A DNA stretch of 64,000 nucleotides from Distichodus sexfasciatus (GCA_032718565.1 JAVGVS010000098.1:747865-811864); one strand, 5' to 3'; positions 37,901-51,657 are shown, numbered from the stretch's first letter. The notes: generated from the letters alone by a model not told the origin. A program made the numbers and translations.

Positions 37901-40670
37901 AGATAACATGACAAATCGATACTGGATCAGTATTACTGGTGAAACAACATAGTACAACACCAATTAGGCAAATAGACCACATTTCTGTGTCAGGCAGTGT
38001 AAATGCCTGTTATTCTAGAGCTAAAAATCTAAATTGTATTAAACTGGCTCATATTAGTTTGGATTTGTTTTGACCAGTTCACACTGGTCTGAGGAGGTTT
38101 AATCTAGCTTGGGTCACTCTAAACCGCCTTAATTTGGTTTAAACCAGTTTAGACTGATTCTAATCAGTTTTACCTGGCATAGACAATAAATGATTGACAG
38201 ACTGATGGTTCATGCCAGTTTGGACTATGGTGGGTGTTTGTGTGGTAAATGCATATATGCATGATCGCAGTGTTCCCATGTATTCACCACAGTATTGGAG
38301 TTGACCTGCAGGGGGCGACAAACACACACAGATCAGAGAAGAATACCGACCTCCACGAAGATAAAGAATTAATTGAGCTAGTCACGTGTATTTACAATTT
38401 ATTAAGTAGATTAATGTTCAACCTCTGTGCAGCATTTAAGTTCCAAAAGTGTAAAAGCACATCTGGAATTTGGATATTGCCTCATTTAAACCCCTAATTG
38501 GAAAAATTTTGGAAGTGTGTGTGTGTGTGAGTGAGTGTCTGCGTGTGTAGGCGTACGTGATCAATAATCAAAACACTTCCAATTCACACATCCACTTCAC
38601 GCCTTACTCTTCCACAACCACCAAGAAAGCAGTAAATATTTGGGAGGTGTGTGCCGCCCCGCATAATAATATAATAAAATTAAATTCCAGACATCTCAAG
38701 GGCCCTCCCCCCACTTGGGGCTGTGTTAAGTCATCCCACTACCATGCCCATGGGTGTGTAGTTTATTCTACTTATTCACTATCATTTATTTTTGATTTTT
38801 CAACAGTGAAAGAGATGTGATTAGTGGATAAGGCTTGTGAATGGCAGTTTGAGCAGGAGAGCACGCAAGTTGGTTGCTATGGTGACAGTCCCTGACTTGA
38901 ACCCCGTCATTATGTCGCGTCCCGTTACACAGCAGCGGATAAATATAGCAAAGAAACCACAAAATGCTGCATATATTTATTTAAGTCATCAAAACGACAT
39001 ATGAACACTATTAAATCATCCCAGTGCTAACATCCCATAATAAATCAGTCACTGTCAGGTTAACAAGAGATCTGCAGTCATGGGAAAAGCATTTGCCACA
39101 GCATCTCTAAAAAAAACCTCTGCATTTAGCGAAGTGAGGAGGTCATTCAATGTCCATCATTAATATAAGAAATAAATGTGAATCACTGTGACTCCATATT
39201 TGCAATACAGTACAGCATACAGTATATTTATGAGTGTTTCTGAGTGACGCTGTGTACAAATCTAGAGGCTCAGCCAGTTCTCTTTACTTACTCCCACGGA
39301 CATGCATTTTTCATCCGTTTAGTTCAGCCTCCATCTCTCTCTCTCCTTCTCTGTCTTCATCCCCTAGGTCTCCCCCTCTCCGTCTCCTTCTGTCTGCCTC
39401 TCACTAACTCTGTCGCTACCTTTCTCCCATTTCAACAATGTATATGCATGTTATTTATACAATTTATTTTCTAAAGCATCATTTATTAGCTTTGTCACTT
39501 CTTTAGAGAAAGTCAAGCATATAGCTAATAGAATCCTCACCTAACAAAGGTATCAACATTGGTTTCAGTGCATTTTTTTTTTTTTACATAGCATATGTTT
39601 CAAGAACTTATTTGATTAGGCTACCTGATGATTAGATGGATATGATATATATTTGATATAAATATAATCAGTTCCTTAATCACGGTCTGTAATAAATCTG
39701 TGGTCTGTAAAGAATCTGTAATAATTAGCTTTATACGGGAGTGGGAATCCAGGTTCATCTACTCAAAATCCTGGTCAGGTTTCGTTCCACAGATTACGAT
39801 AGGTTCATAATAACTCATAACTCATAATAACTTACCCAAGCCTGCCTGGATTTCTTATCTCTGTTGTTTTGGCAATTAGAAAAGACGGTTTTCTTGTCAT
39901 GTCGAGTTACAGTCAGCAGATGTCGCTGTAACACCTCCATCTTAATTAAATCAGCTCTCAAACCACAGTCAACTCTCATAACCTTTAGTCCTTATATGTG
40001 ACATTATTCCAGTTTATTTAGATATATGTTACTGAAATCTTAGACAGTGTCTTGTCAATTCTACGATGTTGTATTTGTCCTTATTTCCAAAGAGGGGACG
40101 TACGCGATTTGCCGTATTATTTTATTGATTGTAAATCCACTAACCTATTGCTGAGCTAAGAGGCTGCCATCATTTCAAAAGACATAGGAAATAAACGCAC
40201 AATTGCACATTTAATAGAAACGTGTATATATAGTAACTTAAAGGTTCATCGTTACCATTACACTTTTCTGATGCTCAAGATTAGCATTTCATTATCTTAA
40301 TGTAATTTTTCTATAAAATCTATTACATGTATAGATTATAGATATTTGAAATGGCTCGCACGGTCACCGGAGTTCATTCGGTTTACATTTTACTACGTGT
40401 TGTACTCGTGTAAACTGTGATTGTGGAAAACGACGGATCTTGAATCAACAAAACAAAGAACAATAGCTACCTTGAAAGAGCTAATGCTAGCATTAGCTTG
40501 TCGTCAAGTTGACAACAAGACCTTTTTTCAAACATAGAGATAAAAACACAAGGTGCAAAAGATGACACTCATAAACGCGTGGGAAAACAGAAACACAGCA
40601 TTTAGGTCGCTACTCTAAAAGTACGTCGAAAGTTACGGTAAACGGCTTTTTTCTCTCTGTCGTCACGAAT
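34961..40670. other. Gene-poor interval between the PDZK4-like gene and btg2
   Basis: Contains GT microsatellites (35210-35345), a weak minisatellite of accagttt-type words at 38040-38170, a CTCF-like motif (CCTGCAGGGGGCGAC) at 38305-38319, and an RFX X-box-like site GTTGCTATGGTGAC at 38873-38886. Coding-like but broken frames at 36560-36790 (minus) and 37180-37392 (plus) are discussed in the findings. No RING-domain exon for the minus-strand gene was found here. Confidence 0.45.
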
Positions 40671-40679
40671 ACCTGAGTC

Positions 40680-40900
40680 CCCGCTTGACGTCAATCTCGG
40701 GCTATATTTGGTAGTCCACGGAAACAGTTCTGCCCCTGATCCCGCCCACAATCCCTACATTTTCCATGATGGGAACCAATCAGCGTCTGAGTTGGCAGTG
40801 GGAGGATTGTTAGGCCTCTCTGATTGGCCCGTCCGTCCCTTCAATCAAGATATCGATTAAATGACATCACCCTTTGTGTGTACTTTAATAAAAGAGGCAG
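40680..40900 (+). promoter_or_regulatory. btg2 promoter
   Basis: Within 470 bp of the btg2 start lie a perfect CRE TGACGTCA (40686-40693), a CArG-like CTATATTTGG (40702-40711), a CCAAT box (40776-40780), an inverted CCAAT (40823-40827), a half-CRE TGACATCA (40862-40869) and a TATA-like TTTAATAAAAG (40884-40894). This predicts a start site near 40920 and a 5' UTR of about 230 bases. CRE and serum-response-type elements fit the immediate-early behaviour known for BTG2. No clear p53 site was identified. Confidence 0.65.
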
Positions 40901-41148
40901 CTGAACGCTGTTTACACACGCAGCCAACTCGTCTTGGAGACGCACACCGCGGATTTGGGTTTAGAAGAATGCTTGTGCTTTGGTTCGTTGGATCCAACTT
41001 GTTGCTTTAAACTTTTCGGAGAACCTCTAATCGACCACAGCTCCCTTTTAAAAAAATTCAGTACACTACTTTGCTCTTCGAAAAAGTCGTTTTTTTTTAA
41101 GACGCAAGAACCGTTCCAGGAAATAAGCTCGATCGTTTTTGGAAGAAA

Positions 41149-42136
41149 ATGAACCACAGCTACGGAACCAAAGCTGAAATGATGCCCGAAGTCACGGCCG
41201 CGGCCAATTTTGTGTCCAGGTTGCTTCGGACGAGGGGCTTTTTGAGCGAGAAACAACTTCAGGTCTTCAGGGATTGTCTTCAGCAAGCGCTATCAGGTAA
41301 ACAGGAAGTTGGTTTTCTCGACCAAAATGGTTTTATTTGTGCCACATTTTGGCTTTTTGCTTAATTAAGGGTTGCCTTATTTTATTTGTGTGGAAAAAAA
41401 CTGCCTGACATGCGAAACTTCGAGCAGATGGCCTGCTAGTTGGTAACATATGTTAAATGGCTATTATCTTGCTTGTATATGCTAATTACACGTGTATTTG
41501 CATTGCAATCGGTGCAGACACTGTTTTATCTTGAGTAGTTAGCTGGACTGACGTTACTTTTACGGTTGTAGATTATGGGTACTTGGGGATTTAACAAAAA
41601 TAAATGAGGCAAAACAACCCCCACCCCTAAATCAAATTTAGCAAAGTTGTTGAAGACCACAACCTAGAGTTACCAATCTTGGTTATTCTTACAACTCAAA
41701 CTTCCTCTCGGAGTAAGATTTTCACTTTCTTTGTCTACACTCGCTTACGTTGTGCTTTTGTTTTGTCCCACCTCCAGAACACTACCAGCACCACTGGTTC
41801 CCCGACAGACCCCAGAAAGGTTCCGGTTACCGCTGCATCCGGATCAATCATGAAATGGACCCTCTGATTGGAAGGGCAGCAAACCGAATTGGACTCACTA
41901 GCGGCCAGCTATTCTCTCTCCTCCCCCGTGAACTGACCCTATGGGTGGACCCCTATGAGGTGTCGTACCGTATTGGGGAGGATGGCTCCATCTGTGTGCT
42001 GTATGAGGCTGAGCCTCCAGCGTCTGGGTCGGCTGCCTCGTCTGCGTTCGACCAGTCCCTGAACTGCAAGAATCGGTTTATGATGGGAGGCCGAACCAGT
42101 CCACCCAAGAACTACCTGATGACTGTGTCCAGCTAA
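41149..42136 (+). CDS. btg2: BTG2 anti-proliferative protein (BTG/Tob family)
   Basis: Two coding exons, 41149-41296 and 41778-42136, join to 507 nt (168 residues; human 158). The start MNHSYGTKAEMMPEVTAA and FVSRLLRTRGFLSEKQLQVF are BTG1/2-like. The BTG domain shows box A (GSGYRCIRINHEMDPLIGRA) and box B (LTLWVDPYEVSYRIGEDGSI). The C-terminal box C (SPPKNYLMTVSS) is the BTG1/2 PRMT1-binding element. In the family the protein binds the CAF1/CCR4 deadenylase and slows the cell cycle; it is cytosolic and nuclear. The single intron between codons for the first helix and EHYQHHW is at the conserved BTG1/2 position. Differences from human are mostly in the linker after box B. Confidence 0.97.
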
Positions 42137-43200
42137 TGGGTTGGGGGGCCTTGAAGCGCTGAGCAAAGACGACCAGCCTTGTATTGTGTCACCTCGACAC
42201 CGATCGGCCTTCCTCATGACAGTTTGGTTTCCCAGAGACACTTTCTCCCTACACATTTCTTCAGTGTTCAAAGCCAAATCTTAACCCTTATTTTTTGTTT
42301 TATTTAATCTTGCAAATCTGAAGCACTGCCTATAGGTTGAAGTCATGTTCCTGTTTGGATATTTCACATGGACCACTTAAAGAAACTTGCACTGTAAAGT
42401 CATTATCTGCGCAACACTGTGACCGTTTTAAGATAAACAAAAAAAGATAATTCAGTGATATTGAAACACTGGTGCTGGCAGTGTCACAGTGCAATAAGTG
42501 TCTCGCTACTCTCACAAGAATGTAAAGCAATCAACCTGGTGAGAGATGATGGTTTAGGTACTACAGCTGTTTTATTTCAGACTCATGTATTGCACAAAAT
42601 GGCTGCCACTGTGGATTGCTTGTCCAGCTGGTGTTGAAAGGGACCTTACAGAGGAAAAAAACTCCAAATTCTGCTGCCTTAAGTAGGATGTCGCCACCTC
42701 CTTAATGCTGAACATTACTGCCAAACTTTAGTCTTATTGTGCAATATGCAGGGTGTTCCAAAAATTAATGGTTTGGTTAAAGAGCCTCTTGTTGCAAAAT
42801 GAATTCTGAACTGGAAAACTAAACTTTGTCCACCACACACCAAGGACCAGAGCCTGAGTTCACTGTTCTGCTCTGACATGGAGCTACATGTGGGACGATT
42901 GCAAACTCGTTCTCTTGTCTTTGGTGAAAGGTGGATGGAAGTGAACTTTGAGGTGGTTGGTTGGCGTCAGGCCCACAACAGGCCTGTTCTCAATGCCAGC
43001 GCGAGACGCCCGTCTCCTGTAGCAGATCTCTCTCTCAAGCTGCCGGGCAGCTATTTGTTTACTGTTTTAGACAGAAAAAAGTAGTTTGTAAGCTATTTGA
43101 AGCACAGTATGCTTTTAATGTACATTTTTTAAAAAATGATTTTGTGCATATAGAGACCTGTACAGTTTTGTGATTTTTATTGCAATAAAACTTTGAATGA
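42137..43200 (+). other. btg2 3' UTR
   Basis: About 1.05 kb from the stop codon to the polyadenylation signal AATAAA at 43184-43189, followed by a GT/T-rich downstream element (ttgtcttggcttgcttctgt). No competing ORF is convincing. Confidence 0.7.
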
Positions 43201-43629
43201 AATTGTCTTGGCTTGCTTCTGTGCAACTGGTTTGCCAGTCACTGTCCCATCAGGTTTTCTCCTTTTGCTTGGTTAAATCCTTTCCTTTCAGCCTCTGACT
43301 CATGTTTAGACTTGCTGATGCCCAGCAGGCATATGGTGCCTTATCTGCCTGTCACTGGCCTGGGCATGTCTTTCAGGCACACCTACTGCAGCTGTGAGGT
43401 GTGGGTGTGTATGTGGTTTGGGTGGGTGTTTTTGTTTTTCCTGTTGCTTTGGCAGCAAGCTGGGTTGCGGATTAAGTTTATGTCTGCTCTTGGTTATAAA
43501 CTTTTTTTTTTTTTTTTTTTTTGCTGCCTTGACACACAAAACATTTCAAACTCTGACAAGGGATAAAACATTTATTATATTTAGATAAAAAGCTTAATTG
43601 TTTCTAACTTATTTAACTATCGCTTGCTT

Positions 43630-43870
43630 ATTGTCTTTCCTGGGTTAGGCCTATATTCTGGTCATGGCTGACTGAGTAGATATTATAAACCCTGATAGTG
43701 TCTGAAAAGGGCTCAACTCAAACATTGCCTATAGCTACAGTATGTTGACTAGCGGTTATTGATTAAGCACTACATTAATAAGGAACATGTTTTCAGTGCT
43801 CTACAAAGCTCTCACATTTTGCTCTGGATATGATTGTAGATCAAGCACCATAAGCATTACTGTTCAGTTT
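43630..43870 (+). mobile_element. L2-type LINE 3' UTR remnant
   Basis: Shares tgttgactagcggttattga, an aacatg segment, and ctctacaaagctctcacatt with the copy at 25595, and the gctctggata word with the tail of the copy at 3168. Only the untranslated 3' end is left. Confidence 0.45.
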
Positions 43871-46800
43871 AGAGTGTTCAAGACTAAAATACTGATCACT
43901 TAAAGTTATTCTGACACCTGAAAGTCCAAAATGGTGAAAAACTCCCAGGTCCTTGTTGACTCAAGTCTGAATGCTTTCTTCTGTATTTGTTCAGTCCAAA
44001 CTTTGTCCTTCAACTAAATGGAGAAAAAAGTGTTGGAAGGCTGTTAGTTCTGTTGCAATGTAGATTTTTTTTTTAGCTGGCAATGCTCTGCGAGTGAGTG
44101 TTTAGTTTGTGAAAAGTTCATTGTGATGGTAGATCAAAAGCAGAGGGTGGGTGTGCCATGAGCAGATGGCATAGAGGCTTTCTGAGTTCCTATTCACACC
44201 CACCACTGGTATGGTACCATCTACATACACAACTTCAACACACACAGCCCCACCAAAGTTCCCCAGTGCTACCATTTCCATAAGAATGCACAGTATGAAA
44301 TCCTCATCCTGCAGACCAGAGGCCTGTGGTGAATAGATAGATGGATGTGGGGGAGGGCGAGTGAATGTGGCTAAATAGCCCCTGTCCCCCACTGCCCTGC
44401 CCCAGGAGGAGCCCACCACACTGGGAGTCGAGCGTCCCCCCTTCCTCCGGCCCTGCCGGCACACGAGTGGAACAATCGGCAGTGTGAGACGCTTCTTTCA
44501 GGAGCGGGGCATCTGGTGAGGGGAGACAATAGATAGACCCTCACGGCTCGCTGTCCCCATTTAGTCTCTCTCTCTTTCTCTCTCCTCTTAGCAACCTTGA
44601 ACACAATACCATCTGTCACATCTCTCCCCAGACCCCTTTGCACCACTCTGCCAGTTCCCTATTTACTGCCCTAAACACCCCAGGCACCACAACAAACTTC
44701 CCTTTGTGGAGCCTTTCCCAAGTATTGAAGTAAATAAAATAATTGTGTGTTGTCTCTTATTGCCTGCCACTGTCCTGACTGAAATCCATGTGGCGCACAT
44801 CCAACAGCCCAATTTCTGCTTTGACTATAATTAGTTTAGCAATTTAGCGAGGATTATATATACACAAGATGTGAACATGAGCGATTTATCTTAGCGACAT
44901 CTAGAGACAAGCCGATAAGCAGGCTGGGTAGAGTTGCCCGCTTGACGTCAAACCTGATAAACATTACAAATGGGAGTGAATGTGGGATGTGTGGATGGTA
45001 TTGTGAATGGGAGAAGGATTTTGCAGATGTTTGTGGAAAGCTTTTAAAACTCCTTAAAAGCGATGAACCTAAGCAAAGCAATCAGGGTTAGTAATCAGAC
45101 CTAAACTGTTGTTGTGTCCGTGAAATGTCATTCATTAATTTGTTCTTTCATTGTGCCTGGTTTAGATCCATGTTTCTCTACCTAGTTTTCAAGGCCCACA
45201 AGATGGGCAGAATGGTTGGTGAAAGAATCTTATCTGTTTGGTTTGTAGTATTGTCTAATATGTTTGGCTGGTGGTGGTGTCTGAGCTGTTTGGATGCTGG
45301 CTGAGTCTGATTTAAATGGTTAGTGGAAGAGGCTCATTTGTTTGGTTTATAGTAGTGTCTTATGTTTGGATGGAGTAGCGTTAGTGCAGTCTGACCAATT
45401 TGACTTAAATTTTACTAAAGTCTGGTCTTTTTGAATGGTGGTGGAGTTTGATCTTTCTGGATGGTGATCATGTCTAATCAAAGTGGGTGGCAGGAGGGAC
45501 TCATCTGTTTGGTAATGTCAAATATATTTGGATTGTGATCTGATTTGTACTAATGTCTAATATGTGTTGATGGTGGAAAAGAGAAACCTTTTTGATTCTT
45601 TACTGATTTCTGATCCAATTGGATATTGGTGTAGCCTGATCTGTTTCAATCTTTGACAGTGTCTGGTCTCGTACATTTACTGTGCATCCTCATCTGTTTG
45701 AATGATAACAAAACATAATCTTATATAGTTTTGTTGGTTGTAGGTTAGGCTCTGTTAGTATGGTAGTGTAGTTTGATACAAAGACTTGTGTGTTTTCTTG
45801 TTTGTAGGTTTTGATGGTGGTGGAGTCTGATAAAGAGTCTCGATGTTTGGTCGCTGTCAGTGTCTGCTCTGTTTGGATGGTGGTGGAGTCTGATGTACAA
45901 TGACAACAATGTGCTTATCAGCTTCCCCTGACTTGAGGCCTTGAAAGTTGAGATCCTCCAAACAAAAGTATCTGGGAGCAGAGCAAAAATAAATGTTCCT
46001 TTGTCTCTTTTTCCCAAAACAGGAGAAGTTTATGGCCCTTTGTGTGTTTGTGGAAAATGTGTTCTTGGAGACAGACACTGTCATTGAACTGAGTGAAGGA
46101 TGTGGCTATTTAATATTTACTTTAAGTCAAAGGGGGTTTTAAGAAATGTAAAAATGTGGGTTTTGATAAGCACCCAAATGGTCTGACTAGTAGAGCATGA
46201 TGTGCGAGTATGTAAGTTTGTGTATGTGTGTCTTTATTAGTGGTAATAAGGTCACAAAGTTGGTGTGAAAAGGTGTACAAAAGGCATTTATAGGATGAAA
46301 AGACGGCGTCATTGACCATATGGGTGTGTTACAGCTAAGCACAGTGTGTGTGTGTACACAACCTTGTGTTTATCCGCTCCTGTCTCGTCCTCCATACTGA
46401 ACTGATACTGTTTTGTCTTGACAGGTTCAGCAGTAACACCCCAATATAAACATTAGGCAGTTACACCGAAACACTCTTCAGGGGCTGATAAAGATTCACT
46501 TCTGGGGCCGTGTGCAGATAGTGACCACAAGAATACTCACTGCTGAAAGGCTGAGATAAGGGCCTGTGTCCCTGAAACGTCTTTTTCCGCTGGCAGCAGC
46601 TATTTTTAATATGAATCCTGTGAGCTTCAGTGCTCAGAGTGCTAAGTGCCATCAGCGGGGAAAAAAACAACGCCGGTGGAGACTTTTTTGCTGCAGCGCT
46701 TCAAGCTGAAATCCGTTCAACTATTAAAACAGCACTGCGCTCATCAATGTCACTTATCTCTTGCTAGCAAATCAAAATTGAGGAAGGGGCGGGACATATA

Positions 46801-49800
46801 ACTCGGTGGTACACAACCTACTTGCACGGTTTATTTCATGCACCTAATCTTGTCTCGAAGATGTGAGAATCTATTTCAAGCGCTGCCGCCAATGCTAAGA
46901 TGCGAGTTCTCTCCATCTTGTTGGCTAAACTAGCGATCTCAAAGAAACACGTTGAAATAGAAACGAATGCGGAAGTGCCCGATGATGCTTTACTTAGCAA
47001 ACTTAGCAACAACGAGCACTGAGAGAAAGCACAGAGAAAGCGCACTGGAAGTCAGGTTTTGACCGCTCTCAGTGGAAAAAACATATTTGGTAGACACAGG
47101 CTGTCTATCTCCGAGGCCCGTTCCTGACCCCCCTCACCCCTCAGCGACGCTGTCAAGTTTACACAAATGAGTGTCCTTTGACCCCTCAGCTGTTAGAGCC
47201 ACTCGGAGTTGTGTTTGTGTTGGGTGGAGCCTCCCGATTGGTTGGAGGCTGTTTCCAGGCAGGACTCAACAACCCAGCCACGTTTGTTGAGTTTTTCTTT
47301 TTTCCCCACAGTTCTTTGGTGGGACTTCACAGTCCTCCGCTAAATATTTTTTCTTGTCAAGCACTAAATGCCTCCCTCACAGGGGGCAGATCAGGATGTG
47401 TGTGTGCGTGTTGGGGATGGGCAGCCTGCAGATGTATAGACCTGACTCACACTCAGGCTCTTCCTGACTCTCCTCACACTCTAAGATGACCCCTTGTTCC
47501 CCTGACCCTACTTTATCCATATATACACACACACACACACACATTTGACGCTTGCTGACTTTAATCTCCCGAGCCCATTGTGTCTGTTCTTGGTTCACAG
47601 ATTTCGGTATTTAAATCCGGTGTCATGCCAAGTTTATTATTATAATCTTTGGTTATAATCTCACGAGCAGGCAGTACACACCTCCCCCCGCACACACACA
47701 CACAGTGAGGGGTAATTCTATAGCCCCTGGTGCGGGACAGTGTGTGTGGTGTGCGGACGGGTGGATCTGTGTTGTGGCCATTTGGTTAATCCTCAGTCAG
47801 CCTGTGCTGTGTTTGGGGAGAGACAGGAGGCCCTAATTAGAACAGAAACGAGGGAGGGAGAGATTCTACTCTTAGATTAGACACGTCTTTACTGTTTTAC
47901 ACACATACACACTGGTATTTTTCATTCATAGACAGTACATACAGCTTCCCTTGTCTGTGGTTCAGATTATCAGGTCTGATTTTGGGTTGAGTAATTTCAC
48001 TTAGATAACACCCACTTTAGAACCAGATGATCTGACGATTTCCTGCCCCAATAAAAGCTGTTTCACTTCTGCTAAAATCTGAACACTCACTTTATGCACA
48101 CCATAACCAAACTCACTTCCTTTTCTGGTTTGTATTATACATTACAAATCACATCAGAGTGTGGAGGTTTTTATCTGAACTCCAAAATCTATAAAGTCAC
48201 ACATATGAAAAGGATGAAAGATAGTTTAAAAACAGAGTTATAATGTTTTTAAAAATGATGTCTGATTAGTGTAAGGAGCCATATCTATATGTATATTTAT
48301 CATAGACATTTTGCAGTTGTTAAAAAGATGGAATTGAGACCAAACTGCAGAATAGCAACTGCATCTGAGCTTACATTTCAGAGCACTTTAATAATAATAA
48401 ATATTTGTGTCTAAAAGTTGCTAACTTTAACTTATGGGTGGGTTTGAGAGTCGGGATCAGCATTAGGTCATTTTTCTCAATATATATTTAATATTTTACG
48501 TAGGGATTCTCTTTATTTTATTTCTCAGGAATCAGTCTGGTGTAAAGTTTACTACACGCTGTCCTTGTATTTGACAAATCAAAGAATCTTGAATATTAGA
48601 AACACAGAAGCCCTTTGTTACTTTTTTGATGGTGTGTTTAGATTTCGGAGGTTTTTCACAGGGCCCAAAACTTCTAGCGTCAGCCCCCTGCTGTGAATTG
48701 AAAGTCACTGAAAGTTACTTTAAAGGTGTTAGAATCTAAAATTAGTCAGAAGGACTCCTTAATTAGCAAATCAAAAATCTTGAAAGGATTTTTCCAGGAA
48801 GGCGTCTGCCTGAGCGTCCCTGGCACGAATGATCCGAGAACAATTAACACTGAGAGACTGAGGTATTATTAATGTGTGAACAATGCTTCCTTCCTCTGTG
48901 TAAGCAACGACAGTCAATTTAATAAAGTGAGAGAAAGTGGGAGAGTGAAAGAGAGAGAGCGAGAAAAAGAAAGACAGAGAGACTTTCCATGTGTATTTAG
49001 TGATTTATGCCTGACAAAAGGCCGTCCCGCGTCCCTCCCCGACCCTGGGGTCCCGCAGCAGGATGGAGGAGGGGGGTGTGCTGGTCATGTTGTGGAAAGA
49101 TTGATAAAGTTAACCCGTATTTAGTGTTGTTTTAAATGGCAAAGTGCTTCCTGGCAGCACTGTTCCTCTGCATCTCCTGCCCACACAAGATTCTCACTTT
49201 CCAAAACTGCATTTCTCCACGGAGGCGCATCTGAATTGCTTTATGAGGTACAATTGTGGTCTCAAATTAACCATTACACACACTTCATGTTCAGGCTTCC
49301 GTAAAGATCACTTTGAAGACTGAAAACTAAGAACCTGTAGCTTTTAGCTTCGGCAAAAAGGAAGGGGGAAAATAAAACAATGAAGAGCAATCAGCTATAA
49401 ACAATGATGAACAAGTGACCGCAGGTCAGGGCAGGGGACTGTAACATTGGTGTGGTTTTAGAAGAATGTATGAAATTTTTAAGTTTTTCATTGAATCTCT
49501 TGGCACACACACACACTTACAGCTTTTTTCTCCAACACAAAGCTCTCATTGTTCTTGAGGCTGCCGGGAACTCAAGCTTGCAGCAGCTGTTGATCTAAAT
49601 CCTGAAATACTACTGCTGAGAGGGTGTGAGTGTGCTTAGGCTGAGGGGGGCAGAGCAACTTGAGAAGTGTGTGTGTGTGGGTGTGGGTGGGTGTTGGGGA
49701 GCTGACAGACATAAAAGCGTAAAACAGGCCTCATACTCCTCTGGCTCCATTTGCTCTGACCTGCATCTTCTCTGGAAACACACACACACAAACCACCACC

Positions 49801-50993
49801 ACTGTGGTCACACTAACCAAACAATCCCACATCAACTGGGACCTCCCGTTGCAAGTCTGAACATGTTAACCCTTTCTGTCCACAGTGCTCTGTTTGTGTA
49901 GGTTTTTAGGTACTTCTTTAGGCACCTTGCCATGCTCCAAATGATGAGTGCCTGACAGTTGTCAGAATTTAGAAAACTTTGAAGGGCTCTCAAGGAAGAA
50001 AAATACAGGTTTATGTGGACCAAAACTAAAAGATTAATTTTCACATAAAATAATTTTTATGTATGTAGTCGTAGACATTATGGGAGCCAATGAAAGCTCC
50101 TCACAAAGACAGCAAGACGTGTCTGTCTGTGTTTCACTTTAGGCTGTTGGCTGATATGAAGATAAGACTGTATGCTGCTGCTTATGTAAACTGATAATAT
50201 TGCTCTTTCTTCTCCAGAAACACAAAATGCTCCATCGTGCTGAACATGGTGAGGGGACGAATGTTGTCTTTGGAGGATTCTCCTACATCACTGTTTGTAC
50301 TCTCAGAGCTAGATTCCACAGGCTATTACTGAGATATTTTAATCTGAATTAAACAACTCCCATCTCTCCCACACACACACCCTCTCTGGTTCCCTTTAAA
50401 CACCCCCACATCTGATCAGGAGACACATGAGCCATGCAGGAACTGCAGTGTGTTTTCACAAGATGTTCTGACAAGGACTTTGTTTTTAATCTCTCTGGGA
50501 AGCTAAAACAGAATGGTGGAGGCCATGGTGAGTGTGTGTATGTGCATGTGTGTATGCTCTATCTAGTCACAGCAATGTACACACCAGAGAAACCAATACA
50601 CACAAACACAGAGCCATATCTTACTGTCCTTGAGAGGCACTTAAGTAATCTGGAACAAGTAAACTTATGAGGAAAGGTCCTCACATACAAAAAATGTTCT
50701 CACAAATGTTCTGATGGGCCCCAGATTGTTCTTGACTTTTAGAGGACACTTAGGTACTCAAATATTCCCAAAAACTTTCCCACAACACACACACAGTCTT
50801 ATCTTGCATTTCTTTTGGGGTACTTACATTTACTCCCATTGTGACTAGATTAATGTATATAACCTAGTTATTCCTACTCCGAACCCTAACCTTAAGGCAT
50901 TAACAAATCCACACAAGCTCAGCCTGAAGGCTTCAATTCACCTGGCTCCAGTTTAGCTCACCCCACCCTGTTCTTTCTGTTACTGATAATACC

Positions 50994-51028
<35 letters not shown>

Positions 51029-51300
51029 TGTCAACAAACTCCTCACGATGTTTATTCTTTAGACACGAATCCCTACAGATGGAACCACAACACGTCTAAA
51101 CCCCCCACTGCCTTCGCTAAGTTCCTTTATTGTAATTAGTGTGTAACTACTTTGGTAACGTTACTTTATTATTTATTAATCTTATTAGTATTATTAATTA
51201 CGCTTCAGTCTGATATCTGTCTGTCAGGGTAATGTTTAACTGTAGCACTAACTTGACACAACGTTTGTGTTGTTTTATCTCGTCCTATGTGTTTAGAACA
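43871..51300. other. Long intergenic interval, no gene recognised
   Basis: Holds a poly-T run at 43501-43522 just before it, a diverged minisatellite at 45230-45900, an AT-rich region, and a (CA)n array at 51001-51025. A 51-codon open stretch at about 46864-47020 on the plus strand (ending SKLSNNEH) may be a transposon relic. I see no splice-flanked conserved exon. Confidence 0.45.
45230..45900 (+). repeat. Diverged minisatellite, tctgatctgtttggatggtgg-type units
   Basis: The words gtttggatggtggtggagtc, tctgatctgttt and tagtgtctaat recur about every 30-60 bp with many changes. The array is degenerate and has no open frame. Confidence 0.5.
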
Positions 51301-51309
51301 ACTCGATAT

Positions 51310-51510
51310 GGTCCTTCCTCATCGAGCCGTGTTTTTATGAGGCTCCGGTTGTCTCCGTGAACTGCTACAACACGTCAAATGTGTAAAGTACACGCTCGCC
51401 TCCCGGTGAACCGCGAGCCGCACGCGAGCCCTGTCCCGCTCCCGAGTCCAGCACGTAGAGCACGTAGAGGAACCGCGCAGGCGCACAGCGCCGCCCTGCT
51501 GGCCATACGG
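51310..51510. promoter_or_regulatory. Unassigned CpG-rich promoter-like island
   Basis: A sharp rise in CpG content in AT-rich surroundings, including CGCGCAGGCGCA, an NRF1-like site with one mismatch, near 51474-51486. Short open frames run in both directions but match nothing I know. An (AAT)n array follows directly. Confidence 0.4.
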
Positions 51511-51570
51511 AGGAAAATACAAACACGGATCTCCCCTCATTTAGCAGCGTCTACAGACAATTTACCCGGA

Positions 51571-51586
51571 TATAATAATAATAATA

Positions 51587-51655
<69 letters not shown>
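51571..51655. repeat. (AAT)n microsatellite
   Basis: About 27 AAT units with one interruption. Confidence 0.95.

Positions 51656-51657
<2 letters not shown>

Noticed and set aside
44102..44646. Minus-strand ORFs of 91-120 codons in the btg2-znf76 spacer
   Set aside because: No splice-site support and no recognisable domain; Gly/Arg/Pro-rich composition caused by local GC.
46864..47020. A plus-strand open stretch ending SKLSNNEH
   Set aside because: Only about 51 codons with no start signal or matching family; it may be a transposon relic, but cannot be supported.
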